This document shows positions 35,836 through 47,789 of a stretch of 64,000 bases of DNA, in pieces. The stretch is taken from positions 473,545 through 537,544 of the forward strand of contig CAJNDS010002090.1 in assembly GCA_905221605.1 (NCBI GenBank), read 5' to 3'. The notes below the pieces were generated by a model that was not told the DNA's origin, made no database searches, and saw only the letters and a list, made by a program, of their open reading frames with translations. The position numbers and the translations under genes are program-made. The stretch's first letter is position 1, and the number at the start of each line of letters is the position of its first letter. The DNA is from Symbiodinium natans. Lineage: Eukaryota > Sar > Dinophyceae > Suessiales > Symbiodiniaceae.

Positions 35836-38800
35836 CGGGTCTGGGCGACACTGCACCGTATATGTGTTAGCAGGACCCTTCTTAGCTTATAGCAAGAAGT
35901 GTCTGATGTCGGCCAGATCTTCGGTCAAGGCACCGCTTGGGTGGTGCTCGCGGCAACTTCACCGTGACCTGAGTAGCAACCAAGGGAAAAAAGGCCCCGC
36001 ACAGCAGAGTGCTCGCAGTTCTCTAACCCAGGGCCCAGGGCCCCAAAGCCTTGTTTTGCAGCCAAAAGCTTTCACCCAGCTTTATCCCTTCAAGCCCTCT
36101 TGCTCTTCTATGCTCCTCTCTCTTGCTTGCGCAAACCTGCCTGATATTCAAATTCCGCAGGTCCCGGGCCGCAAGCAAGTCCTTCTCAAACTCCTCCCCT
36201 TACTCGAAAGGAACAGGAAGCTCCTTGAAGCCAATGCGGGGAAGTGTCAGCCACAAGCGCTCAACATGGCTTCGTCAGCTGCTGCTCCACCCTACTCTAC
36301 CCCAGCCTTGGACCCCCCCCCCGAACCCTGAATCCAGTGCTGTTTTAGTTGCAGCCAAGCCATCACCTGTAACAGGAACCTGTAACAAGCTTGAGTGCTA
36401 ATCAGTGGAATGTGAGTACTTGGTGGGCTGCGCCCCTATGCTCCCCTATTCCTACACCGAGCCGCACGGCTGCCAAATACAGTTCGGTGCTTGCATCCGC
36501 CAGAAAATGGCCCCTCCTAACAAGATCGGTCTCAAAAATTCAAAGTCCTTTCAACTTCTGTGCCCAGAAAAGGTTGCGCTGGCATGTTGCCCCAATTTGC
36601 CCCATCTCCAAATACGGTCCCCAGGACCCCAGTCGCGCCGCATGAGGAAGATTGCGCGGTCGCTCCTCAGGCACCTCGAAAGCCCCGATTTGCCCCGATT
36701 TAAGGGGCTTCGGCGGGCGGAGGAGGTCAATGTTCAGTTCGGGGTTCTACAGGCATCGAGCGTTTCACGACTTGACTCCAGGGCAGGACGTGAAAAAACG
36801 TTCTAGAAGGGCAGCAAGATTGCCGTGCAACTCGGGGTAAGCCCTGCTTGTATAAAGCCTAGCTTGAGCAAACTGGACAACAAACTCCCCAAGTGGCGAT
36901 CTCAGAGCCGCTCCTTTCTGAAAACCGGCCAGCGGCTACATCGATGCTTGGGTCTGTTGGTTCGGGTTTGCAAGCCTCTCGGGGAAATGCTGCAGGTTTT
37001 AGCTTGAAAACAAATCCTGGGTGCTTGATTGCTACTCCCGAACATTCATGTGTTTGACTGTTGTTTGTTGCCGAATGTATCAAGCTCGATTCCGAAATCT
37101 AAAGCGAAGCCATCGGTCCACCGGATGCGCCACTTTTTCCAAATTCAGCAGGTCTCGCGGCTGCGCGCCTGTAGGCCGCATCTCGCATGATTACCTGAGA
37201 ATACACTTACGAAGCGGGGCTTTGCTTTCCTGAGCATGACCTATTTCACCATCCATTTTTGACGTTGCCTCAGCTCGCCCAGTTGCGGTGCAAGAAACTT
37301 TGGCCCACAAACAAATCAAAAACAACAAAGTGCAGTTAAAGACGCAGACGCCTGATTTGGACAAACGTTGAGTGCTTATGTTGGTTTCGGTTTGAAGAGG
37401 AGTGGCACATACCTGGAAATACAGACGGGGTGTGAACTCGATTTGTCAATCAGCTGACAGGGCTGCAACTCATACCTGTTTGGCAGGTTCAAAGCAACAG
37501 CCGGAAGAGGATTAGGAATGACCCCTGGCCAGCAGCATGACCTTTCAAGCAACTACGGGCAACAGTGAGTGTAAGCCATATGCCATGTACTCCGAATATG
37601 TTGCAGTCTAGCAGAAGAAGTATTGACAGCATGTGCGCCGGGTTGATGAGAACATGACACATCCAGTGTCTTCGTTAGTGAGGCTGGATGGGTTGCTTGC
37701 ATTTCCTTGCTGCGTCTATCCCTTGCAATCCGACTGTATTCAGTCAGACGTGTGTGTGTGTGAAGCAGGTGTACATCTGCAATGTTCATCACCTGCTGAG
37801 GGTTGCGCAAGGGGCATGGTGGCCTTTGAAAATTCAAGCACACCCGTAAAGTCGCACAAAAAGCACCGTGCCATCTGGGCTGTGCAAGCAAATAAACAAT
37901 TCTTACTCACGATGTGGGCTGCAAACCATAACTACGTGCTTCGGACGGACCAGCACTTAAAGTCTTCTCAAGTCCCGAATCGCAGGACAAAGTACGGAGA
38001 CCCCACGGCCCAACCCCAAATGCCAAGAGAACCTTGACCTTGCTACCATCTGCTACTGCAACCCGGCACAGCCCAAAACACTCGTCAAAACCTTGCCCTG
38101 ATACTGAACACAAGGTTCACAAAAGACACCCTTAAGCCCTTTCAGCCCTGTGAAGCCGTATAGGAGGCTAAACGCAAAAGCACAGAAAGCAAATCGAGGC
38201 ATCTCGAGGCCCAAGGGCTGCTGCTTGCAGTCCTCCACTTCGTCGGTCGGGGCCGCAGGAAGCAGCCGCTCATTCACAAACCTTTTTTGGGAGGACTGCG
38301 ATGAGTTGCTCCAGTTCCATGCATGCCCTAAACTGGCCCTAAACCCTTGGACCCTCAACCACATGGGAGACCGACAATTCGCAGCCGTGTTGCTGATCCA
38401 AGCGCCCAACCGGCTCGCCGAAGTCTTCCTAGAAGGGCGTTTTTCAGGGTTTTTGAATGCTTTGGCTGAGCGTTTCTGAGGTCTCACGTGGTTTAACTTT
38501 TCATCCCCAACTCTCAATGCACGGCACGAGCCTGCAAAGATAGAAGCCGGGCGCAGATCATTTGCAAATACCGGCCGCAATGGTCAGAATCCAACTTGAA
38601 CACGTCATAGAAGCCTCCGCTCATGAACAGGGGTCTACTTGGCGCTTGATTTGTTGACGTTCTCGGCACCGGAGCAAACCCTTGAACAACTCATCCTTTC
38701 CAAAAAATGCAGAACCCAAAACGGCAAAACCACAGAACAACGCTCTGTATCGAGCCGAGGGGCGATTGCACTGATTCGGCTTTTCCTGACGAGGGATATA

Positions 38801-39580
38801 TCCATCCTTCATTTAACTCAGTTTTGGTACCACAGGAGATCTGGACAGTGAGCCACGAAAAGCTATGATGTGCGAAGTGGGTCTCGCGATGTTTGGATAT
38901 ACGTTTGCATCTGTGTGTGTGTGTGCGTATATAGCTCGCAGCCTACATTTTCACAGTCCTTGCCAGTGACCACGGACCAGGTGATGTCCTTGCCTCAGTC
39001 GCACCAGCAACTGAAATAACTCTCCTTGCATCCTGTGAATCCAAGCTGCCTCCTGTGGGAGCAACATAGCTTCCCACACCGCAAGTTCTAGATCCTGCAG
39101 CCTCTGATGTCGAACATCACCGAAAATCAAAATGCTACGGAAACAATGTCTAAATACGACGGTAGACTCTCGAAAAAACATGAAGTCGGGCTTGGCCACC
39201 TGCTTGCCAAGACTTTGGGCCATATCCGTACACATCAGGCCGACTGGACCTCGGCAAAAGGGCAAAAAGTAAAAAGGCAAGAGCCTGACTTTGTCGTGCA
39301 ATTTTGAGAGCCCTCCTCCGCTCATTGAATGCTCATTGTTTTCCGGCTTGGACCCACGAACCCATGGGGCGAGGGCGTGAGGTGGGTTTTCTGAAGAACG
39401 CAGGGCACCTGAGCTCCCGGCACATCGAAGATGTCCCCGTGGCAGGACATCAGCATGCGGTCCTGAAGACTGATCTGGCTCCATAGGTTTAGGGCTGAAT
39501 TTACAACCTAGAAGTTTACAAACAACAAAGTTGCGAACACCTTTGAAAGCACGCGTCTGCGATCTGCGCGACGTACAGGC
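35836..39580. other. No confident gene; possible exon remnant at 38951-39150 (minus)
   Basis: A minus frame (38951-39484) ends with an amphipathic, protein-like stretch of about 50 residues, but it has no motif I can name. Other frames are short and overlapping. Confidence 0.35.
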
Positions 39581-39600
39581 TAATCCATTCCCCCTAATAT
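39581..39600 (+). repeat. Left terminal inverted repeat
   Basis: This 20-base end differs from the reverse complement of 41405-41424 at one position only (A against G at base 7). A second CCCCCCTAATATAAAA motif follows at 39605. Confidence 0.85.
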
Positions 39601-39704
39601 TAATACCCCCCTAATATAAAAATCCCCCCGGCCCCAAATACCGATCCCGGGTCCGTCCCTATTAAAACCTGTACAGAGTTAGGGCGGGATTAGGGGGGGT
39701 GGAG

Positions 39705-40005
39705 GCCCTGAACCCTAAACCCTAAACCTAAACCCGAAAACCCTGGACCCTAAACCTAACTAAACCCTAACCCTGACCCCTCTCAAAAGGCTGCAAGGCT
39801 CTGACTGTTTTTGCCGGACTGTCTGTTCCGTGCTTGTCTGCCTGGCTTTCAGTCAGGCCTGCTCTGGGCGGCCTGACTGGCAGCCTTGTCTGAACAGCTA
39901 AGGGGTTTATGGTTTATGGTTTATGGTTTAGGGTTTAGGGTTTAGGGTTTACAGTTTAGGGTTCAAGGGTTCAATTAGGGTTTAGGGTTTAGGGTCAGGA
40001 GTAAA
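39705..40005. repeat. Facing telomere-like arrays inside the transposon
   Basis: CCCTAAA-type units lie at about 39711-39775 and TTTAGGG/TTTATGG-type units at about 39901-39995, separated by about 125 bases rich in CTGACTG and CTGTCTG words. The orientation, C-rich strand first and G-rich strand last, is that of the two ends of a linear chromosome. The arrays lie downstream of the element's gene. Confidence 0.85.
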
Positions 40006-40154
40006 AGGGTCTATTTGGGGCTTCAGACTAAAGGGTTCTGGCTGCCAGACTGGCTGTAAAACAAGTGCCCTTTTGGGTCTGTCTGTCTGCTGGTGGCCGG
40101 CTCTTGTTCCTTGCAGGGCTACGACAGGTCTGAGGACATCCATTAGGGGGCTGA

Positions 40155-41162
40155 CTATTTAGGTAAGGAACTCGAGCCGGCCACTAGCTGACTGTCTGTC
40201 CTGGGGGCTGAAAAACGTGCCTTAAAGGCATGTCTGCCTGTGAACTCTTTCGAGATCTGCTTCTTGACTTCTTTCTTGGAGGTGCCTGCAGCAATCATGC
40301 GGTCCACATCCTTCATCAGCTTCAGCTTGCCTCTGGCCGTGACATCTGCTCGCTTCTTGCGAAGGCCTGGCAAAGCCTTTCTGGCTGGGTTCTGCTTGCG
40401 ACCCTTGGGCCTCCCACCCTTGTTCCTCGCCTTCGGAACTGCAGCCTGCATGCCAAGCCTGGCTGCAGCCTCTTCGGCCGCAGACTCCACAAGCTGCAAC
40501 CTGGCTTCAGCTTCTGCTTCTGCTTTTTGCGAGGCTAAGGGTGGGCTGAGATTGGGCCGAGCTTCTGGACTCTTGGCCTTGCCCCACAGGTAATCCAGTC
40601 TGTAAAAGACAGGAATGTCACTGGGCATGGTCTCCTTCAACTCCTGAAGCTGCCTGTCACGAACTACAGTGTCCTGGCTGGAGGGACTCTGAAACAGCTT
40701 CTTAGGAGTGGGTGTCTGAAAGCTGGAGGGGCGCTTCAGACCCCTCTCTCTGCTCAGCTCAGGAGTCTCAAGCTCCTGTGAGGGCTGCGACCTCACTGCT
40801 GGGCTGATGTGAGGTTTCTTGCGAGGCTGCGAACTCTGTCTTGCTGAAGGCTGCGAGCTGTCTGCAAGACTCTCTCTCTCGAGATCGGGCACCTCTCTCT
40901 TGCGAGGCTGCGAACTCTGTGTTTGCGAAGGCTGCGAGCTCTCTGCAGGACTCTCTCTCTCCAAGTCTGCCACCTCTGTGCCTTGTGCCCCCAGCCTGGC
41001 AGCAAGCTCTCTTCTTGTGACCAGAGCTGTCAGCAACTCGGTCTGCTTCACCAAGGCCTCGACGAGGGCGTCCTGGCTGCTTTCGGGCTAATTAATTAGG
41101 TTGCCTCTGACTCAGACAGTGTGAGCCTCGTTGTCTGCAACCTCGGTCTGGTCGCTGGCCAT
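40155..41162 (-). CDS. Transposon-encoded basic AT-hook-like protein, two exons proposed
   Basis: The large open frame is 41087-40155, but its first in-frame ATG lies about 150 codons in. An upstream ATG at 41162, in a good context (GCAGCATGGCC), opens 15 codons in the same frame. Then 30 bases with GT...AG ends and two in-frame stops (41117-41088) intervene. Removal of those 30 bases as an intron gives 325 residues. The protein has repeated Ser/Gln-rich DLERES...SQP segments in the N-terminal half, then a central part, then GGRPKGRKQ, an AT-hook-like DNA-binding core. It ends in a Lys-rich helical C-terminus (KKEVKKQISKEF). No DDE, integrase or recombinase residues are evident. A DNA-binding role in transposition is inferred. 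Confidence 0.6.
41088..41117 (-). other. Candidate 30-nt intron
   Basis: On the minus strand this segment begins GTCTGAG and ends CTAATTAATTAG, so it has GT...AG ends and a CTAAT branch-like word. It contains in-frame TGA and TAG and is a multiple of three. The frame is open on both sides. Alternatives are stop-codon readthrough, or two mutations in a dead copy. Confidence 0.45.
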
Positions 41163-41404
41163 GCTGCACACAGCCTCTCAATGCGGCTGGTCTTCTGCTT
41201 GAACTGTCATTCACTTAATTAAACACGTCTGATCTCTCTCTGGCCTGGGTCTGCAGACCGGCTGGGTCAGGCTTAAGCCCAGGCTTGGCTGCTGAGCCAG
41301 CATGCTACAATAAGGACGGGCTGGTTTCGCGGACAAACGATAAGAACCCCCCCTAATACTAAAAACCCTTCGGGGGTTTTTATACAAGGGGGGGGGGGCC
41401 TTTT

Positions 41405-41424
41405 ATATTAGGGGGAACGGATTA
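41405..41424 (-). repeat. Right terminal inverted repeat
   Basis: The sequence ATATTAGGGGGAACGGATTA is the inverted partner of 39581-39600. It is preceded by a G-rich run at about 41388-41398. Confidence 0.85.
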
Positions 41425-44400
41425 TCGACTTTCTCACACAGAGACTTCTGGCTCCGAGCCAAGGCTCGTTGCTGCACGAATACTTTGCGAGCTGCTCCAC
41501 CGTGAGTGTGCCAACCGGCCTGAGTTAGGCTTGTGGGGGGGGGGGGAATTGCCGGGTTTGTGCGTAAGCTAGTGCCTTTATCGTAACCCACTCGTAGTCC
41601 ACATGGTGCAAGCGATTGTTGCGGAATGTAGAAGGGCCGTTCTTCCGGCAATTACCTTTCGAAACGACTTGAAACAACGTGCAACCTGCTTGTCACAGCT
41701 GTGACTACCACCATCTGCAGCAGCAGCCATCGTAAAAGCAGGGCTGGGCATCTCAACCAGCAACAAATACAGCATTTCTTGCAACAAGCCCTGCACTACA
41801 ATTGGACCACAGAAACAAACCGTAACCCCAAATTTGGAGCTCATGGAAAACTCTCGGGTGCTACGTTCTTCAGGAGCCCCGAAAGCAGCCATGGGATCAT
41901 ACAGTTTTGAGATGGGAATGACAGGACCATTCAGCTGGAGACGCTGTTTGTGGTCTGGCGGAAGCTTGGCAGCCTCGGCATGGGGGGCGAACTTGGCCCG
42001 AGAAGGGGATGTATCAGAAAACCCTACATTGGCCCTGCATTCCAGCACGCGCGTACGTTTGTTGTAAGATGTTGTCAGCACCAGCCTCCTCACCGAAACA
42101 AGCTCCCTAGCGAAGCCTCATGCAGCGACTCTTAAAGTACAAGAAATGGCAGCCAAAGTCCTGGAACAATTTGCTCTTCGTTCGCTATAGACTGACGATG
42201 ATAACTTCACGCATGAAAAAGGGCCCCAGATTTCGGACTCATAGATGCACCCTATGTCCACCGCAGTCTCTGGAATGCAGTGGATGCAGCAGAAGTGCCT
42301 TTGGCATCTCCTCTTCTGTGAGGCGTTCCGGCACCTGCCGCACGTCCTGCATCTGAGCAAAACTAATGAGTGAGGTTTGGCTGGTCAAGTCTAACAATAC
42401 CCACCCAAACTCTCCGCGTCTTGGATTCACTGTTGTGTTGACGTGATCTCTCGGGCAATGCAGGAGCATGCTGGGCCAATCGAATTGGAAGTACCCCCTA
42501 TCAGTGCGCCTCAGCAGCTCTCTTGCGGCAAAGCTCCATTATGTCCTCCTTGGTAGTTCAGCGCAATATTTTCACAGAGGGCCGCCGTCCTGGAGAAACA
42601 CTATAATCCTCCTGCAGCATGTCAAGAAGCCGAGAACAGCCACGCCAGTGCGAAATGTGAACAATGGTAAGTTCCATTTGCATCTCAAGGACTTTGATTC
42701 GCCGTCGCTGCTCCTGTCAGCCCGGAAAGTGGGGTGGTTGGGGTTGGGGCATTGGCATGGACAAGTGTCAGGAAGGCTTTTTCACTTCCTTGCAACAGGG
42801 CCAAGCGAGTGAGACATCGGCAGAACATGCTTTGAATCAACCTTCTCACATATCTGAAGAAGCTCGGACAGCCAGATCCAGCCAGTGCTTGCAAACCGAT
42901 TCATGAAGTTTGCCACACGCATTTGGTGTAATTACTCCACCAAGAACCGTCCCAACTTCAGTCCATTGAATGGGCGACCCAGCACCTCCCCAAGACCAAA
43001 TTCGAAGCCGAAGTGTTGGGTAAGACGCTGACTGTCAAGGAGCCCCACAACCCGCTGTAACTCCATGCCGGGGTCCTGTGTGGGGTTCATCTTCCCCATT
43101 TCTGGCGGCTCTGGGGGCGTTTGCTCCTCTTCAACGAATAGCTTGAGGTGTATAGGGCTGTAGACTTGACATTCGAGGAACCCGGAGTGGGCTTTGGTCG
43201 AGACTGAAGCTTCAGGCACGCAAACTCCATGGATTGCGGAGGCCTTTGTTGTGGCCCTGGATGCGGTTAGCACGGCTTTGTGTCGTGTAGTGTAGGGATG
43301 TATATCAGGCCTTACGCTGCTACCGAAGTTTCTGCCTGCCATTGGGGCTGAGCCTTGTGCCTGTCAAACCTGACCCCTCCAGCCCTCCAAAAACATGCGA
43401 GCACCTCCAATTTCGGAGAGGTCCACACGGTTCTGAGATGGTGGGGGCCGCGAGCGGAGTTTTTGTTTGTCTTTGTTTCACGTTTCACCAGCGCTTTTCT
43501 TTTGACAAATGGGGGCAGGGATTGACTGACTCCAGCACGCCACATCCGCACCTCCCAAAAGGCTTCACAAGCTCCCGAGTTGAAACTGTGGGAACCAAAA
43601 GCCTGAAACGGACAAACAAACCGTTCCGAGTTTAAGTCCTTTGGGGGGATGCGGAGGGCATGGGGTACTGGAGGGTCACGGGCTCTGAGGCGAGTCTTGG
43701 GTCATGAGAACTGTGATGGCCAGACAAGAATGCCCCAACTTCAGCCCAACTGCAGTGTCGCAGCGACCTCAGCTGAATTGTCGTCTGCGCGCGGCGCTTC
43801 CTCCTGCAGTTGCCAAGGCTTGACTTGAAAGTGTTGGACCGGTGGAGCTTCTCCGAGGAAGTAAACAAGACAGTTCACAGTCCATACACTCTCTCGCCAT
43901 GATTTTGCATTGCGAAAAAACCGAACAGAGTCCGAACTTAAGGACGTGCAGCTACGTGGTCTTCTTAATTAGAGTCCGGCCTGCCTGTGGTTAGGCGGTT
44001 TCGGCAAAGCTTCCCATGGAAACTGTTGGTGCCGCTCCTCTTCAGAGTCTTCGATATTCGCAAACCTGCTAGCGGGTTCACGTCGTGACAAGAATCATCT
44101 TTTCCGCAGCCGCTCAAAGCTTGCGCAGGCGTGCTAGCCCTAACCCCAAGTTTGCACCACAGGGATTGCAAGTTCCTATAAGAGCATATGAAGCGTGTTT
44201 GCGGGTGGCTGCTTGCCTTCCGATGTGATGAGTTTTGGAAGCTTTGCGGTGCAGTCACTATGGTTTACACTGAATACGCACACGGCCCGCTGGTCTCCAG
44301 ACTTTCAAAAAAAGAGGGTCCTGGGGGTAAGTGCCGCAGTCACAGTGTACTATCGAGCTGCTTCAATTCTAGTTGGTTGTATGTACAAGTCCCCCTAACA

Positions 44401-47150
44401 GTCCTAAGTCCCAATAGGTTCCAAGTCAATGCCCTGGCACCGGGAGTAGTCGTTGTTGTACCGCTTTGGGTCATGCTGCTTCGCCACCAGCTCTTGGGCA
44501 GCCTGTTGCCAAGGTCTGAAGCATGAGACGAAGATCCTAGACAGCCCTAACCATCAGAATCCATGACAGCAATTGCTGCGCCTGAGCCAGGGCCGCCGGC
44601 TTCGCCTCCTTAGCCGGAGCCCGACGCTGGCAGACTTGGCCTGGGAGGTGTCTTTGGGCTCTTTTGGTGTTCAGCCATTGGAACCCTGGGATCTTTTGAG
44701 GTTCAGACTTTGCGGTTTTGGTGATTCGCGGCATTCGCGGCCCTAACCACAAGGGCGAAATAGCTCTGGCGAGCCCGCTCACCTCGGGGCCCTGCCCATG
44801 CAGCCCGAAAAAGCGTCGAGCTTGATGAATTCGCTTCAGCGCATGCGCTGGCCAACGAAGGATTTTCTACTCCAACTGCCAGCAACACATTGTTAACAAT
44901 TTCCGCCGTGTAAGCATGCTGACCAAAGACCCGGCTTGCACTTGCCCTTTCCCTGACTTCCCCTTCTTCGCTACATGCTCTGGGTATATGGGAATATCGG
45001 GGGAACTACGCCAAGCACGACATCATCAGCGAGAAAAGTTGCTGGGCCACTCAAAGCTCTTAGATTTGGTCTCATTGGGTGATGTCCGTCCCTCTGTTGT
45101 TGAAACTCGAGCCACGAAAAATGAAGGCCGAGGATGTGTGAGGTGACATGTAGCTCGGCAGCCCAACCGCGTGCATTTATCAGGGCGGCCAATTCGCCGA
45201 GACCCCAAGCCTCGACACTTCCCTTGCCAAGCACGCAGTCCTGGCCTTCGAGCGCCACTGCTGAAGAGTGCTGTGAAGTACATTTTCACAAAGTCTGCAG
45301 TGACTTTGGGGCTGGCACCCAGAGCACATCCATGGGCTTGATCCGGCCCAGCATTACCCTGCAAGGGCTGTGGCGTCGAGAAGTCGAGAAGTGTCGTTAC
45401 AGTTTGAGTTTGCAGCGGTCACGATTTGCCGAGAAGTCTTCAGGGCCCGCCTTCCGTGCGTGCCTTCAAAGGCAGACATCAATGGCTCCAGGGGCCAGGG
45501 CCTCTGCAAACATCCCGTGGGTTCTCCGCTTCGGCTTTGGCTGCTTAAGCGGCGGCTTTTCGGAACTTTAAACCTCCTCCACCCAACAAGACCAGAGCCG
45601 AAGACTCGAGGAATAGAAACTAGCTCTTCGCCCTCATTCAGGCTTCACCAAAAGCCCGGCACCAGGCTGACGACCTTGCAAACAATTTGACATCCAACTC
45701 TTGCAGATCCTGCTTTGAAGTACCCTGCCATAACAACCACCAGCCCAAGCTTAACACACAAACGCAAGCGGCTGGACGAACTTGTTGCTAAGACAACTAT
45801 CCGACCCACTGGAAACCTTGAAGCCCCACAGCGTGACATGCTGTGCCAATCGGCCACTCCGTCACCATGCTCTCCACGAGATCTTCGAACTGGAGATGTG
45901 CTGCCTAGGCTGGCTTTGATGGATTCACGGGGCCTTGACGCATCTTTTCAGACAGCACCAGCTTTACGTCCAAGAGCATGACGCGGAGTAAGGACGAACA
46001 TCGCAAACCCGCACACTGGAATACCCAAAGCCGGACCCATGCTCCTAAACGACCCCCCCTCTTTTGACCTCTTCGCACTAAAGGCTACCAGCACAAAAAG
46101 CAAGCCAAACATCCAGACCGAAGTTCTACTCAGGAAAGAGACCATGGAAAAAATTGGTCCAACATTCAGATGCTAGGCTGCTAATGTTTTCATGTTTGCA
46201 CCAGCGAGTGTTCGGAGTGCACCCAGGCCACAGAAGCCCCTCTGGCGAGGCCCATCAGCAGGTCCGCACCTCGTCAGGCAGTGAGGGTGGAACATGGGCT
46301 TTCGATGCTCACAGGGCCACATCTGCAAGTGATCCCTGAAAGAGCACGGCGCACATGCCTGATGCACGACATTGCACGACCTATAGCCTGCACAGTTACC
46401 CATCGCCCGGGTCAGCAAGGCGAACGCAAGCTCTGACGGCATGCTAGAGCTAGGGTTTCAGGCCATGCGGTTGAATAATTCCGGAAACCACAAGACAAAT
46501 GTCTGACAGCATGAAGCGAGGTGCAGCTGGCTTCACCGCTTCGAAGCTCATCTGCCTGGGCTGGAATTCGACATCTAGGTTGTGCATGCAGACTAGTGAC
46601 TAGTGACTGCCACTGAGAGAAGCATTTCTGTCCCGCAGCTGCACCAACAAGTGCACAACGACAAGACGCGAGCCACTGCATCAACATCCAGTCTTGACAC
46701 GTCAAAAACAACTTTACCATTTCGGAGGTGTGGAACTTGAGGAGCCTCAGTTCAACTGATGTCCAACTGGAACAAACTGACCTTCTGAGGCAAATGCCGC
46801 CTGCTTGGCGAGGCTTCGCGTGGTCGCGCAAGGCCTCAACAGAAGCTCTTGTGCGATGACTTGGCGAGGGTGAGGACGGTGAAGCAGCGGCGTGTGGCTC
46901 CAGCACGCTTTAATGATTTTGCCAACTGAAAATCATTCAGAGCTCAGCAGAAAAAGCCTCAAAAGGTCAAACTCGAGAACGGCTTGGAACACAATACCGG
47001 TATCGATTCCAGGACTTGGGCAGCTAAGGACGAAGGCCAGACATGCACGATATACTGCGAAAGCGGCTGGCTCAGTAACATTCAAAAGCCAGTCGTGGGC
47101 ATGGGGGCTGTTGCGGATCAAGCTGAAGCGACATTTGACACTTAATAAAG
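41425..47150. other. No confident gene
   Basis: A minus frame at 41578-42093 (171 codons) has a fairly protein-like composition but no recognised motif. Remaining frames are short and overlap on both strands. Confidence 0.4.
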
Positions 47151-47190
47151 TGCATATATATATATATAGTGTATATCTATATATATCTAA
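47150..47190. repeat. TA microsatellite
   Basis: ATATATATATATA and TATCTATATATATCTA runs lie within AT-rich sequence. A TG run follows at 47437-47452. Confidence 0.85.
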
Positions 47191-47752
47191 AGACAGGAAA
47201 CACAAAGCTATCTGTATACATTACATTGTACTGTTGCTGAGCACCGAGGCGACACCATTGCACCGCGAAGCCTGAAGGTGCGTCTAGGTTGGGTTGCGGA
47301 TGCGCTGGCGCTAGTTGCGTTTGGGGTGTAGGGGACTGCCTTCCTGGGTTGCGTTAGGGGTGCACCTGTGCAGCTTCTAGAACTTCTAGAGCTTTTGATA
47401 CTTTTGAAGCCTTAAGGTTTATACTTTAGAACTTTGTGTGTGTGTGTGTGCGCGTGCATATGCGTGCGGGTGTCTCCTCCGAAGGTGGGACAAATTTGTC
47501 CGTACTTTCGGGCTCTTGTAAGCTCGAAACCTAAGCCCTAAGTCCTAACAAACACGAAGCCCCACATCCTGAGCACAAAGCCCTTAGTCCCAGACCCCCT
47601 CCCTTAACACCCTCATATGAAATCCTGAAGACTGACGGGCGTCTTTGCCTGTTAAAGTGTTTATGTGCTAAAGCTTGTCTGTGTGTCTTTTTGATCTTTA
47701 GATGCTTTTAGTAGTGTTGCAACCTGTAAAACCTGTGAAAATGCATGGTTTC

Positions 47753-47781
47753 AAATTAGAAGCTGAATCAGCTTCTAATTT
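47753..47781. repeat. Perfect 14-bp-arm palindrome
   Basis: AAATTAGAAGCTGA and its exact reverse complement are separated by one base. Such a near-perfect palindrome can extrude as a cruciform; I see no associated gene. Confidence 0.95.
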
Positions 47782-47789
47782 CGAAGTCT

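Larger units (their letters stand above)
39581..41424. mobile_element. 1.84-kb TIR DNA transposon, unclassified
   Basis: The left end TAATCCATTCCCCCTAATAT (39581-39600) and the right end (41405-41424) are inverted repeats matching at 19 of 20 bases. The outermost bases are TA on both sides, which fits a TA target duplication flanking ATCC...GGAT, as in Tc1/mariner-like elements. More CCCCCTAATA words lie just inside both ends (39604, 41347). A hairpin with a TTCG loop lies inside the right end near 41360-41385. The element holds one minus-strand gene and inverted telomere-like arrays. I see no DDE transposase signature, so it may be non-autonomous or of an unknown class. Confidence 0.75.
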
